64,000 nt of DNA from Pontibacter mucosus (GTDB lineage: Bacteria; Bacteroidota; Bacteroidia; Cytophagales; Hymenobacteraceae), in contig NZ_QBKI01000010.1 of NCBI RefSeq assembly GCF_003054055.1, positions 62,001 through 126,000 of the forward strand. The letters are read 5' to 3'. This document shows, in pieces, positions 26,866 to 35,278 of this stretch (position 1 is the stretch's first letter; each line of letters starts with the position of its first letter). The notes beneath the pieces are model-generated. The model saw nothing but the letters and a program-made list of their open reading frames with translations, was not told the origin of the DNA and searched no databases. Position numbers and translations under genes: made by a program.

Positions 26866-27378
26866 CTAAAAATGACTTTCGCCTTGCTCTTTCTTGCCAA
26901 TCATCACGGCACCCACCATGGCTACCAGGAACAAGATAGAAGCCAGCTCAAAAGGCAGCAGGTATTCGGTGAACAGCACATAGCCCAGGTTCTCCACCAT
27001 ACCCGCCTGCGAGTTGTAAGTCTCCGGGTTAAGGCCTGCAATGGTTGCATCTTTCAGAGCGGCAACGAATACTACGAACATCATACCGCCGGCTATGGCC
27101 CCTGCAAACTTGCTGATCGTGGAGGTTTTGATCTTGTCTCCCGCTTTACTCATGTTCAGGAACATGATCACGAAGAGGAAGAGCACCATGATGGCACCCG
27201 CGTATACGATGATGTTCACCACGGCCAGGAACTGCGCGTTCAGCAGCACATAGTGGCCGGAGATAGTGAAGAATGTAATGATCAGGAACAGTACGCTATG
27301 CACCGGGTTCTTAGACAGAACTACCATCAGGGCACACAGTAGCGTTAGTGAAGCAAGGAAAAAGAAAAGGCTGTCCAT
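26866..27378 (-). CDS. nuoJ: NADH-quinone oxidoreductase subunit J
   Basis: 170 residues with five hydrophobic helices. The third helix carries the pi-bulge region (VNIIVYAGAIMVLFLFVIMFL) that relays conformational change to the pumps. Length is normal. It is the last gene of the nuoA-J unit, 5 nt after nuoI, and ends at the bidirectional terminator at 26800. Confidence 0.95.
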   Translation of the reverse strand: MDSLFFFLASLTLLCALMVVLSKNPVHSVLFLIITFFTISGHYVLLNAQFLAVVNIIVYAGAIMVLFLFVIMFLNMSKAGDKIKTSTISKFAGAIAGGMMFVVFVAALKDATIAGLNPETYNSQAGMVENLGYVLFTEYLLPFELASILFLVAMVGAVMIGKKEQGESHF

Positions 27379-27383
27379 TATGG

Positions 27384-27893
27384 CTATTTCGTTTCAGTGG
27401 TTTTCAGTGGCTCAACCAGGCGGTCTTTGCCATAGATAAATTCGTCGCGCTCAAAGCGGGCAGGGGCAATCTTGTCGTCCTGCAGGAAGATGGCCGCTTT
27501 CGGGCAAGCCTCCTCGCAAAGTCCGCAGAAAATGCAGCGCAGCATGTTCACCTCGTAGGTTACGGCATACTTTTCTTCACGGTATAGGTGCTCCTCCCCG
27601 GCTTTGCGCTCCCCGGCCGTCATGGTGATAGCCTCGGCTGGGCAAGCCACGGCGCACAAGCCACAGGCGGTGCAGCGCTCACGCCCCTGCTCGTCACGCT
27701 TCAGGATGTGCAGGCCTCTCCAGTGCTCGCTACGCTCGCGCGTCTGCTCCGGGTATTGTACCGTTGCTTTCTTTTTGAAGAAGTGCTTCAGCGTGATACC
27801 AAGCCCCTGCGCGATAGCAGGAAGGTAGGCGCGTTCTGCGAACGTCATCTCCTTCTGCGTCACTTCCTTTCTTCTATTTGATAGTGGTTCCAT
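27384..27893 (-). CDS. nuoI: NADH-quinone oxidoreductase subunit I
   Basis: 169 residues carrying the two [4Fe-4S] clusters N6a and N6b, read from CTACGLCAVACP (about 75-86) and CIFCGLCEEACP (about 120-131). It passes electrons from NuoG to cluster N2 in NuoB, in the peripheral arm. The N-terminal amphipathic helix (LGITLKHFFKKK) docks to NuoH. Start codon among several early Met residues is uncertain by up to 15 codons. Confidence 0.95.
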   Translation of the reverse strand: MEPLSNRRKEVTQKEMTFAERAYLPAIAQGLGITLKHFFKKKATVQYPEQTRERSEHWRGLHILKRDEQGRERCTACGLCAVACPAEAITMTAGERKAGEEHLYREEKYAVTYEVNMLRCIFCGLCEEACPKAAIFLQDDKIAPARFERDEFIYGKDRLVEPLKTTETK

Positions 27894-27977
27894 CTCTATG
27901 TCTTTTTGATGCCAGTGCGGGCAGTTTATACTTTAACAGACTGCCGGCCGCTGGCATTCAAAGTTCGATACTATAGT

Positions 27978-29033
27978 TTAAAATAAATAGTCTTTCAGCA
28001 GAATTCCGGCCGCTGTCAGCAGGATGTTCAGGATCGACAGTGGAATCAGGAGGTTCCATCCGAGTTTCATCAGTTGGTCATAGCGGAAGCGCGGCAGTGT
28101 CCAGCGTACCCACATGAAGAAGAAGATGAACAGGAAGATCTTGATAAACATCGCCACCACGCCTACAATCGTTACCACGTTATTGGCCAGCACCGGATCG
28201 CTGATCGCCTGGCGCAGGTTCTCCATGAACGGGAAGTTGTAGGCACCGAAGTATAGCGTAGACATAACAGCCGATACTACGAATATGTTGATATACTCGG
28301 CAAACAGGTACATGCCCAGCTTCATGGAGCCATACTCGGTGTGGTAACCACCAATCAACTCGGCCTCAGACTCGGGCAAGTCAAACGGTGTTCTGTTTGT
28401 CTCTGCAAAGGCACACACCAGGAAGATCAGGAAGCCCAGCGGCTGGTACCAGATGTTCCAGTTAAAACCGGCCTGCTGCTCGGCAATCTCGCGCAGCGAC
28501 AGGGAGCCTGTCATCATCAGCACCGCAATCAGCGAAAGGCCCATGGCCAGCTCGTAGCTGATGTTCTGCGAGGCTGCACGGATGGCGCCCAGGAGCGAGT
28601 ACTTGTTGTTGGAGGCCCAGCCACCGATCATCAGACCATATACACCCAGCGACACCACACCAAAGATGTACAGCACCCCGATGTTTACTTCTATTGCCTG
28701 CAGGTATACTTCGCGGCCACCGATAATCAGCATGTCTCCGAACGGTATTACCGCACTCGACATGGTAGCCACCAGCATGGCCACGCCCGGGCCAAGGATA
28801 AACAGCGCCTTGTTGGCTTTCGTCGGGATGAAATCCTCCTTGAAAAACAGCTTGCCGGCGTCGGCCAGTGGCTGCAGCAAACCAGCCGGACCGGCACGGT
28901 TCGGGCCTACACGGTCCTGGATAAAGGCGGCTATCTTACGCTCAAAGTAAGTCGAGTAGGTGGCTATCAGCAGGGTGATACCGAAGATAACCAGAATGTA
29001 AATCGCTTTGTATAGTAGGTCTACAGACTCCAT
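27978..29033 (-). CDS. nuoH: NADH-quinone oxidoreductase subunit H
   Basis: 351 residues with eight or nine helices, forming most of the quinone entry chamber. The diagnostic segment FAETNRTPFDLPESEAEL and the adjacent GGYHTEYGS are intact, as is the DRVGPNRAGP loop near the N-terminus. It begins 3 nt after nuoG. Length is usual. Confidence 0.96.
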   Translation of the reverse strand: MESVDLLYKAIYILVIFGITLLIATYSTYFERKIAAFIQDRVGPNRAGPAGLLQPLADAGKLFFKEDFIPTKANKALFILGPGVAMLVATMSSAVIPFGDMLIIGGREVYLQAIEVNIGVLYIFGVVSLGVYGLMIGGWASNNKYSLLGAIRAASQNISYELAMGLSLIAVLMMTGSLSLREIAEQQAGFNWNIWYQPLGFLIFLVCAFAETNRTPFDLPESEAELIGGYHTEYGSMKLGMYLFAEYINIFVVSAVMSTLYFGAYNFPFMENLRQAISDPVLANNVVTIVGVVAMFIKIFLFIFFFMWVRWTLPRFRYDQLMKLGWNLLIPLSILNILLTAAGILLKDYLF

Positions 29034-29036
29034 TTC

Positions 29037-30017
29037 TTATTCCTGTGGCAGGTTTTTCTTAGTGGATGTTGGCAGGTTTGGAACGATCGGAACATTTACC
29101 ACCGGCAGCTCATAATGGTTGGCAGAGATAACAGAGTTTCTGTCGATATGGCGCGGTCCTTCGATCGTCCAGTCTTTCACCTCTTTCTTATCAAAGCGGC
29201 AGGTGTTACAGATAAACTCCTCCACCTCGTTGTACTGGTCCTTACGGGCCGTTACGCGCAGCACCTCTTCGCCACGTGTCCAGAGCGTTACCTTGCCGGA
29301 GCAGGTAGGGCAGTCGCGGTGGGCATCCATTGGTTTGGTAAACCACACACGGTTCTTAAAGCGCCATGTCTTGTCTGTCAGGGCTCCCACCGGGCACACG
29401 TCGATCACGTTACCGGAGAAATCGTTGTCGATCACGTTCTCGATGTAGGTACCAATCTCGGCAGCATCGCCACGGCCCAGTACGCCATGCACACGCTTCT
29501 CGGTGATCTGGTCGGCTGTATACACACAGCGGTAGCACAGGATGCAGCGCGTCATGTGCAGCTGGATGTATGGGCCCAGGTCTACTTTGTTGAAGGTGCG
29601 GCGCTCTTCTTCGAAGCGCTGTCCGCTAATGCCGTGCTCGTAAGAAAGATCCTGCAGGCTGCACTCACCGGCCTGGTCGCAGATAGGGCAATCCAGCGGG
29701 TGGTTGATGAGCAGCATCTCCACGATGCCCTTGCGGGCGTTCAGTACATCCTCGTTGGTCGTGTTTTCCACCACCATGCCATCCTGTACCTGCGTGATGC
29801 ACGAGGCAACGAGCTTCGGCATCGGGCGTGGGTCTCTGGTAGAGCCCTGCGTTACCTTTACCAGGCACACACGGCACTTGCCACCGCTGCCCTTTAGCGA
29901 GGTATAGAAGCACATGGCAGGTGGCACCACATCGCCCCCGATTTTTCTTGCAGCCTGAAGTATGGTAGTTCCGTCTTCTACCTCTATCTCAATGCCGTCT
30001 ATCGTTACTTTAGCCAT
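29037..30017 (-). CDS. nuoG: NADH-quinone oxidoreductase subunit G, short form
   Basis: 326 residues, against 680-900 for full-length NuoG. It retains the N-terminal [2Fe-2S] ferredoxin domain (CFYTSLKGSGGKCRVC), the His-Cys ligand block (HPLDCPICDQAGECSL) and the [4Fe-4S] cysteines (CILCYRCV, CPVGAL), then two CxxC pairs (CPTC, CNTC). The molybdopterin-like domain is absent. The clean stop and 3-nt junction with nuoH show that this is the native form, as seen in other Bacteroidota, not a truncation artefact. Role: electron relay in the peripheral arm. Confidence 0.93.
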   Translation of the reverse strand: MAKVTIDGIEIEVEDGTTILQAARKIGGDVVPPAMCFYTSLKGSGGKCRVCLVKVTQGSTRDPRPMPKLVASCITQVQDGMVVENTTNEDVLNARKGIVEMLLINHPLDCPICDQAGECSLQDLSYEHGISGQRFEEERRTFNKVDLGPYIQLHMTRCILCYRCVYTADQITEKRVHGVLGRGDAAEIGTYIENVIDNDFSGNVIDVCPVGALTDKTWRFKNRVWFTKPMDAHRDCPTCSGKVTLWTRGEEVLRVTARKDQYNEVEEFICNTCRFDKKEVKDWTIEGPRHIDRNSVISANHYELPVVNVPIVPNLPTSTKKNLPQE

Positions 30018-30134
30018 TTTAATTATCGTTGTCCGTTTTTCGGTATTCGTTGATCGCGAACACGTTAAACGATTTTAGCTATACTGTTTTAGGTATTCCT
30101 GCCCTTTAAGTATGCAGGAAGTATAATTTTATAC

Positions 30135-31481
30135 TTAAGCTGTTACCGTGTCAAGCTGGCCTCTGTACACCGCACCCGGGGCTGTTGCTTCCTTCGGGTG
30201 CCTGATGTGCCACTCAAACTCGTCGCGGAAGTGACGGATAGCAGCTGCTACCGGCCATGCCGCCGCATCGCCCAGCGGGCAAATGGTGTTGCCTTCTATC
30301 TGCTTGGCTACGCTTACCAGCAGGTCGATGTCCTGCTGATGGCCGTGGCCGTACTCGATGCGGTGCAGCACTTTCTCCATCCAGCCTGTACCCTCACGGC
30401 ATGGGCTGCATTGGCCGCAAGACTCGTGGTGGTAGAAGCGGGCATAGTTCCACGTGTTACGCACAATGCACTGGTCCTCGTCAAACACGATAAAGGCACC
30501 GGAACCCATCATCGAGCCACTTACAAAGCCGCCGTCAGCCAGCGACTCGTAGGTCATCAGGCGATCTTCGCCGGCGGCTGTTTTAAGTATAAGGTTGGCT
30601 GGCAGAATCGGCACGGAAGAACCGCCCGGCACCACGGCCTTCAGCTGTTTTCCTTTCCAGATGCCGCCCAGGTACTCATCCGAGTAGATAAACTCCTCTA
30701 CCGGCACGCCCAGCTCGATTTCGTAAACGCCCGGGTTGTTGATGTTGCCACTGGCAGAGATGAGCTTGGTGCCGGTGCTTCGGCCAATACCAACCTTGGC
30801 ATACTCTGCGCCGCCGTTGTTCACGATCCATGGCACAGAAGAAATTGTCTCCACGTTGTTTACCACAGTAGGGCAGGCAAAAAGGCCTTTCACCGCCGGG
30901 AACGGAGGCTTGTTACGCGGATTGCCGCGCTTGCCTTCCAGCGATTCCAGCAATGCTGTTTCCTCGCCGCAGATATAGGCACCGCCACCGGGTGCCACGT
31001 GCAGGTCCAGGTCGTAGCCGGAGCCAAGTATGTTTTTGCCAAGCAAACCAGCAGCATACGCTTCCGCAATGGCTTTCTCCAGTATGCGCAGCACAAACAA
31101 CAACTCACCGCGAATGTAGATGTAAGAGGTGTTGGCACCCAGCGCGTAGCTCGATGTGATCATGCCCTCAATCAGCGCGTGCGGGTTTTTCTCCATGAAC
31201 CAGCGGTCCTTGAAAGTGCCCGGCTCTGACTCGTCGGCGTTGCACACCAGGTAGCGCGGAACACCCTCCGGCTTAGCCAAAAAGCTCCATTTCATACCCG
31301 TCGGGAAGCCGGCGCCACCACGCCCGCGCAGGCCGGATGTCTTTACCTCTTCCACCACCTCATCCGGAGACATCGTTTTCAGGGCTTTCTCTACCGAGCG
31401 GTAGCCGCCGTGCTTACGGTATACTTCCAGCGTTTCGATGCCGGGAACGTTGATATGCTCAGTTAATATTTTAAGTCCCAT
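30135..31481 (-). CDS. nuoF: NADH-quinone oxidoreductase subunit F
   Basis: 448 residues; oxidises NADH through FMN. Visible sites: the glycine-rich GRGGAGFPTGMKW FMN/NADH loop (about 53-65), ICGEETALLESLEGKRG, and the [4Fe-4S] N3 cysteines in HESCGQCSPCREG plus a later Cys (TICPLGD). All expected residues are present. It lies 163 nt after nuoE, a gap that holds an inverted GACAAAGG repeat. Confidence 0.96.
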   Translation of the reverse strand: MGLKILTEHINVPGIETLEVYRKHGGYRSVEKALKTMSPDEVVEEVKTSGLRGRGGAGFPTGMKWSFLAKPEGVPRYLVCNADESEPGTFKDRWFMEKNPHALIEGMITSSYALGANTSYIYIRGELLFVLRILEKAIAEAYAAGLLGKNILGSGYDLDLHVAPGGGAYICGEETALLESLEGKRGNPRNKPPFPAVKGLFACPTVVNNVETISSVPWIVNNGGAEYAKVGIGRSTGTKLISASGNINNPGVYEIELGVPVEEFIYSDEYLGGIWKGKQLKAVVPGGSSVPILPANLILKTAAGEDRLMTYESLADGGFVSGSMMGSGAFIVFDEDQCIVRNTWNYARFYHHESCGQCSPCREGTGWMEKVLHRIEYGHGHQQDIDLLVSVAKQIEGNTICPLGDAAAWPVAAAIRHFRDEFEWHIRHPKEATAPGAVYRGQLDTVTA

Positions 31482-31548
31482 TTTAGCAGGATATATGGCT
31501 TGACAGTTGCTTTACCGGCAGCCTGCCTGATTACACTTTATTATTTAC

Positions 31549-31640
31549 TGACAAAGGAGTTTTTGACAAAGGACAAATGACTTTTTAATGGTTTGTGTCC
31601 ATCTCCTCTTTTGTCTTTTGTCAATCAGTCTTTTGTCAAA
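31549..31640. repeat. GACAAAGGA-family inverted repeat between nuoE and nuoF
   Basis: Left arm 31549-31590 (GACAAAGGAG, GACAAAGGACAAATGAC) and right arm 31607-31640 (TCTTTTGTCTTTTGTCAATC, TCTTTTGTCAAA), separated by about 16 bp. The arms can pair imperfectly in the polycistronic transcript. Confidence 0.65.
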
Positions 31641-31644
31641 ATTA

Positions 31645-32187
31645 CTACTTCAGGTGATGTGGCTTTTCCACTTCGCTCTGGCGCATCTTTTCCAGGAACT
31701 CGTCCAGCTTTTCTTCGCTGTCGAGGTTCTCGTAGAACTTCTCGCGCACCTGCAGCATCGGTCCTGAGCCGCAAGAGGCCAGGCACTCCACCGGCTTCAG
31801 CGTGAACATCCCGTCGGCAGTGGTCTCGCCTTCCTCAATGCCCAGCTTCTGCTTGATCAGGTCGATGATCTGGTCAGCGCCACGCAGGCAGCAAGGTCCG
31901 GTGCGGCATACTTCCAGCACGTGCTTACCAACCGGCTTGAGGTTGAACATGGTATAGAACGTGGCTACCTCGTATACTTCGATCGGCTGTATGTTCAGGA
32001 TCTCGGCAACCTTGTCCATTACCTCCGGGCTCACCCAACCGCCAAACTCTGCTTGCGCAATGTGCAGGATCGGAAGTATAGCAGACTTCTGGCGTCCTTC
32101 CGGATAGTGGCTGATGTAGCGCTGGATCTCGGCCATTGCCTCATCAGAAAACTTCACTTCGTTTATTGTCTCTGCCATTTTATTCAT
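31645..32187 (-). CDS. nuoE: NADH-quinone oxidoreductase subunit E
   Basis: 180 residues of the thioredoxin-like [2Fe-2S] (N1a) subunit. The four cysteines read as CRTGPC (about 106-111) and CLASCGSGP (about 146-150). Helical N-terminal region is intact. The ATG at 32178 (MAETINE) is as plausible as the ATG at 32187. A second simple repeat sits in the 59-nt gap from nuoD. Confidence 0.94.
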   Translation of the reverse strand: MNKMAETINEVKFSDEAMAEIQRYISHYPEGRQKSAILPILHIAQAEFGGWVSPEVMDKVAEILNIQPIEVYEVATFYTMFNLKPVGKHVLEVCRTGPCCLRGADQIIDLIKQKLGIEEGETTADGMFTLKPVECLASCGSGPMLQVREKFYENLDSEEKLDEFLEKMRQSEVEKPHHLK

Positions 32188-32240
32188 TTATCATCTATCA
32201 TTTAGCAATGATCAATGATCAATGGGAAATGATAATTGTT
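32180..32240. repeat. AATGATCAATGAT-family inverted simple repeat
   Basis: Words TATCATCTATCATTT on the left and AATGATCAATGATC / GGGAAATGATAA on the right, in the gap between nuoD and nuoE and overlapping the nuoE start. Imperfect self-complementarity is evident. Confidence 0.5.
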
Positions 32241-32246
32241 CTAAGT

Positions 32247-33491
32247 TTATGCGTCCAGTTCCCCGGCGATTACGTTCAGGCTGCTCAGCGTCAGGATAGC
32301 GTCGGCCAGCTGCCCACCTTTAATCAGCTCGGTGTAAGACTGATAGTAGATGAAGCATGGGCGACGGAAGTGCAGGCGGTACGGTGTGCGGCCGCCATCG
32401 CTGATCAGGTAGAAGCCAAGCTCTCCGTTGCCTCCCTCCACACTGTGGTATACTTCGCCTACCGGAGCATCAATCTCACCCATCACAATCTTGAAGTGGT
32501 AGATGAGCGCCTCCATGCTGGTGTATACTTTCTGCTTTGGCGGCAGGTAATAATGCGGGGCATCGGCGTGATAAGAGCCTTCGGGCAGGTTTTTGTAGGC
32601 CTGCTCAATGATCTTCAGGCTTTGCCATACTTCCTCGTTGCGCACCAGGTAGCGGTCGTAGGTGTCGCCTTTGGAGCCTACCGGGATTTCGAACTCGAAG
32701 TCGTCGTAAGAGGAGTATGGGTTCATCACGCGCACGTCGTAATCAACGCCGGTGGCACGCAGGTTCGGGCCGGTAAAGCCGTAGCTCAGGGCACGCTCAG
32801 CGGAGATGGCGCCCACGCCCACAGTTCGGTCGATGAAGATACGGTTGCGGGTCAGCATTTTCTCAAACTCCGCCCATACTTTCGGGAAGCGCTTGAGGAA
32901 CTCGCCGATAAGGTGCAGGGCCTTCGGAGAAAGGTCGCGCTCCATGCCACCGATGCGCCCCATGTTGGTCGTCAGACGGGCGCCGCATACCTCCTCATAG
33001 ATATCGTAAATGTGCTCACGCTCCTGCATCACGTACAGGAAGCCGGTAAAGGCACCGGAGTCCACCCCCAGGATCGAGTTACAGATCAGGTGGTCGGAGA
33101 TACGGGCCAGCTCCATCATGATCACGCGGATGTACTGCGCGCGCTTCGGCACCGTGATGCCCAGCAGCTTCTCTACCGTCATGTGATACCCCATGTTATT
33201 GATAGGGGAGGAACAGTAGTTCATGCGGTCGGTCAGCGGCGTGATCTGGTAAAAAGGCCTGCGCTCTGCTATCTTCTCGAAGGCACGGTGGATGTAGCCA
33301 ATCGTTGGCACCGCATCCACAATCACTTCCCCATCCATTTGCAGGATGTTCTGGAAAATACCATGCGTGGCCGGGTGGGTTGGACCCAGGTTGAGCGTGG
33401 TAAGCGGCCGCTCTTCTTTGATGGAGAGTCCGTGGTCTTTGCGGAACTGCTCTATCTCGGTAAGCTCGGCGGTTTTATTTTCAGTAGCCAT
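32247..33491 (-). CDS. nuoD: NADH-quinone oxidoreductase subunit D
   Basis: 414 residues of the 49-kDa subunit, which forms the quinone site with NuoB. Segments such as [13 protein letters not shown] near the N-terminus, the quinone-site histidine in that stretch, and [20 protein letters not shown] are conserved. It is a separate gene from nuoC, unlike the fused NuoCD of E. coli. Confidence 0.96.
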   Translation of the reverse strand: MATENKTAELTEIEQFRKDHGLSIKEERPLTTLNLGPTHPATHGIFQNILQMDGEVIVDAVPTIGYIHRAFEKIAERRPFYQITPLTDRMNYCSSPINNMGYHMTVEKLLGITVPKRAQYIRVIMMELARISDHLICNSILGVDSGAFTGFLYVMQEREHIYDIYEEVCGARLTTNMGRIGGMERDLSPKALHLIGEFLKRFPKVWAEFEKMLTRNRIFIDRTVGVGAISAERALSYGFTGPNLRATGVDYDVRVMNPYSSYDDFEFEIPVGSKGDTYDRYLVRNEEVWQSLKIIEQAYKNLPEGSYHADAPHYYLPPKQKVYTSMEALIYHFKIVMGEIDAPVGEVYHSVEGGNGELGFYLISDGGRTPYRLHFRRPCFIYYQSYTELIKGGQLADAILTLSSLNVIAGELDA

Positions 33492-33542
33492 TATGGTCTC
33501 CTTTTCTGTCAGTTATAGTATGGGTAACTATAAAAAACTGGC

Positions 33543-34049
33543 TTAACGTCCGAAAAATGTGTTAATCTTATCTTCCCTGGTCTGGTCTTCCAGCGGGTAC
33601 TGCTTCAGCATCGGGTGGTACTCCATCTCCTCGATGTTGAGGATGCGCGTCAGGTTCGGGTGTCCGGTAAAGATAAAGCCGTAAAAATCAAAAGCCTCAC
33701 GCTCCATCCAGTTGGCGGTGGCGTAGAGGTCGGTCATGGTAGGCAATACCGGGTCCGAAGCTGGCCTGTACACTTTTATGCGGATGCGGTAGTTGTGGCG
33801 CAGGCTGTGCAGCTGGTACATCACGCACATCTCCTTATCACCCTGGCCCGGGTAGTGGATACCGCACATGGTGGTCAGGAAGCTGATCTGCAGCTCCTTG
33901 TCGTCGCGCAGGTACTTTATCAGGTCATGAATCGTTTCACGGTTTGTTGTGATCGTCATGATACCATCCGGGTTGTATGGCTCCAGGATGTTTTCTTCCC
34001 CAAACTCGCTGATGATCTTGCCGAGTACGTTTTCGTTTGTAAGCTCCAT
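33543..34049 (-). CDS. nuoC: NADH-quinone oxidoreductase subunit C
   Basis: 168 residues of the 30-kDa subunit, a structural part of the peripheral arm. The signature region [22 protein letters not shown] is present near residue 120. It starts 5 nt after nuoB, so translation is probably coupled. Confidence 0.95.
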   Translation of the reverse strand: MELTNENVLGKIISEFGEENILEPYNPDGIMTITTNRETIHDLIKYLRDDKELQISFLTTMCGIHYPGQGDKEMCVMYQLHSLRHNYRIRIKVYRPASDPVLPTMTDLYATANWMEREAFDFYGFIFTGHPNLTRILNIEEMEYHPMLKQYPLEDQTREDKINTFFGR

Positions 34050-34054
34050 GCTGC

Positions 34055-34612
34055 TTATTTAATGTTGTATGAGGCTAACAGTGCCTGATATTCCGGAGAG
34101 TCGCGGCGGCGAAGCGATTCGCTTTCAGCCAGCTCCTGCACGCGCATCAGGCCGTCCAGGATTTGCTCAGGGCGTGGCGGGCAGCCCGGCACGTACACGT
34201 CCACCGGCACAATGCGGTCGATGCCCTGCAGTACAGAGTAGGTATCGAAGATACCGCCGGAAGAGGCGCAGGCACCTACGGCAACCACCCAGCGCGGCTC
34301 CGCCATCTGCTCGTACACCTGCTTTACCACCGGGCCCATTTTCTTGGCAATGGTACCCATCACCAGCAGAATGTCGGCCTGGCGCGGCGAGAAGCTTGGG
34401 CGCTCCGAGCCGAAGCGGGAGATATCGTAGTTGGCACCCATGGTGGCCATGTACTCAATACCGCAGCAGGAAGTGGCAAAAGGCAGTGGCCAAAGCGAGT
34501 GCTTACGGGCAAGGCCAATTACTTTCTCCAGGGAGGTGGCAAAGAAACCTGCGCCGGAATAGCCCTCAGGGGCCTCTGCCATGGTAATATCTTTATTGTT
34601 TGTATCGCTCAT
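34055..34612 (-). CDS. nuoB: NADH-quinone oxidoreductase subunit B
   Basis: 185 residues carrying cluster N2, the terminal [4Fe-4S] that reduces quinone. The unusual adjacent cysteines are seen in [11 protein letters not shown], with the others in GACASSGG and [15 protein letters not shown]. Lies 86 nt after nuoA. Confidence 0.96.
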   Translation of the reverse strand: MSDTNNKDITMAEAPEGYSGAGFFATSLEKVIGLARKHSLWPLPFATSCCGIEYMATMGANYDISRFGSERPSFSPRQADILLVMGTIAKKMGPVVKQVYEQMAEPRWVVAVGACASSGGIFDTYSVLQGIDRIVPVDVYVPGCPPRPEQILDGLMRVQELAESESLRRRDSPEYQALLASYNIK

Positions 34613-34698
34613 GTCAAGATTATTTTGTTGCTCTTAAAGTATGGTTTAAGCCGGCTTTTAGAACAACGGTTAATCCTCAAAAGTTTAATGTTCAGGTC

Positions 34699-35073
34699 CT
34701 ACTTAAGTATACCTTTCTTGATCTCGTATAAGAAGCCTGCCATCAATACGGTCAGGAAAACCAGCATCGGGGTGAAGAACGCCATGCCATACTCCCGGAA
34801 GTTCACCGCCCAGGGGTACATGAAAATGATCTCCACGTCGAAGAGCACGAACAGGATAGCCGTGATGAAGTATTTGTAGGAGATCGGGGTACGGGCATCC
34901 CCCACGGACTCGATACCACTCTCAAAGGCGGCACCCTTTACCTCACTTGTTCGCTTGGGGCCAAGGATGTGGGTAAGCACCAGTGCAAAAACCACAAACC
35001 CGAGCGCGGCCGCAAACTGAATCAGGATAGGGAGAAAGTCCGATGGTAGATACTGATTTACAGATGGTTCCAT
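34699..35073 (-). CDS. nuoA: NADH-quinone oxidoreductase subunit A
   Basis: 124 residues with three transmembrane helices. The conserved loop Cys of NuoA is replaced in AAFESGIESVG (no cysteine), while the helix-2 motif ILFVLFDVEIIFMYPW with its acidic residues is intact. First gene of the complex I cluster, with a -7 element at 35132. Confidence 0.94.
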   Translation of the reverse strand: MEPSVNQYLPSDFLPILIQFAAALGFVVFALVLTHILGPKRTSEVKGAAFESGIESVGDARTPISYKYFITAILFVLFDVEIIFMYPWAVNFREYGMAFFTPMLVFLTVLMAGFLYEIKKGILK

Positions 35074-35131
35074 TACGTTGTGTCGCTTGCTTGAAATTTG
35101 GGAGCAAAATTAGGTATAAATAGCCATTAAT

Positions 35132-35139
35132 CAAAAGTA
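35132..35139 (-). promoter_or_regulatory. -7 element (TACTTTTG) of the nuoA-J operon
   Basis: Exact TAnnTTTG on the minus strand, 59 bp before the nuoA ATG, and continuous with a TATACTT word. Confidence 0.5.
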
Positions 35140-35219
35140 TACCTGCACTGCAAAATAGGTTAAAAGCGTTAGGATAGGTAGGTTCTGAGAAAAATAAAGT
35201 TAAAACAATATTAAATATA

Positions 35220-35254
35220 CAAAGGCCACGCCCCGTTATAGGGCGTGGCCTTTG
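35220..35254 (-). terminator. pruA terminator
   Basis: A stem ACAAAGGCCACGCCC / GGGCGTGGCCTTTGT, 25 nt beyond the pruA stop; it separates pruA from the nuo genes. Confidence 0.83.
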
Positions 35255-35278
35255 TGGTGGCTGCCGTTTGGCCGGCGA

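Noticed and set aside
29115-29897. A 260-codon plus-strand frame opposite nuoG
   Set aside because: Shadow of a GC-rich conserved gene; no signal, motif or promoter.
29037-30017. NuoG truncation caused by a frameshift
   Set aside because: The stop is clean, nuoH begins 3 nt later, and no remnants of a molybdopterin domain follow in any frame.
32136-33518. A 460-codon plus-strand frame opposite nuoD
   Set aside because: It mirrors nuoD exactly. The nuoD product is conserved with known motifs, while the antisense translation has no recognisable features.
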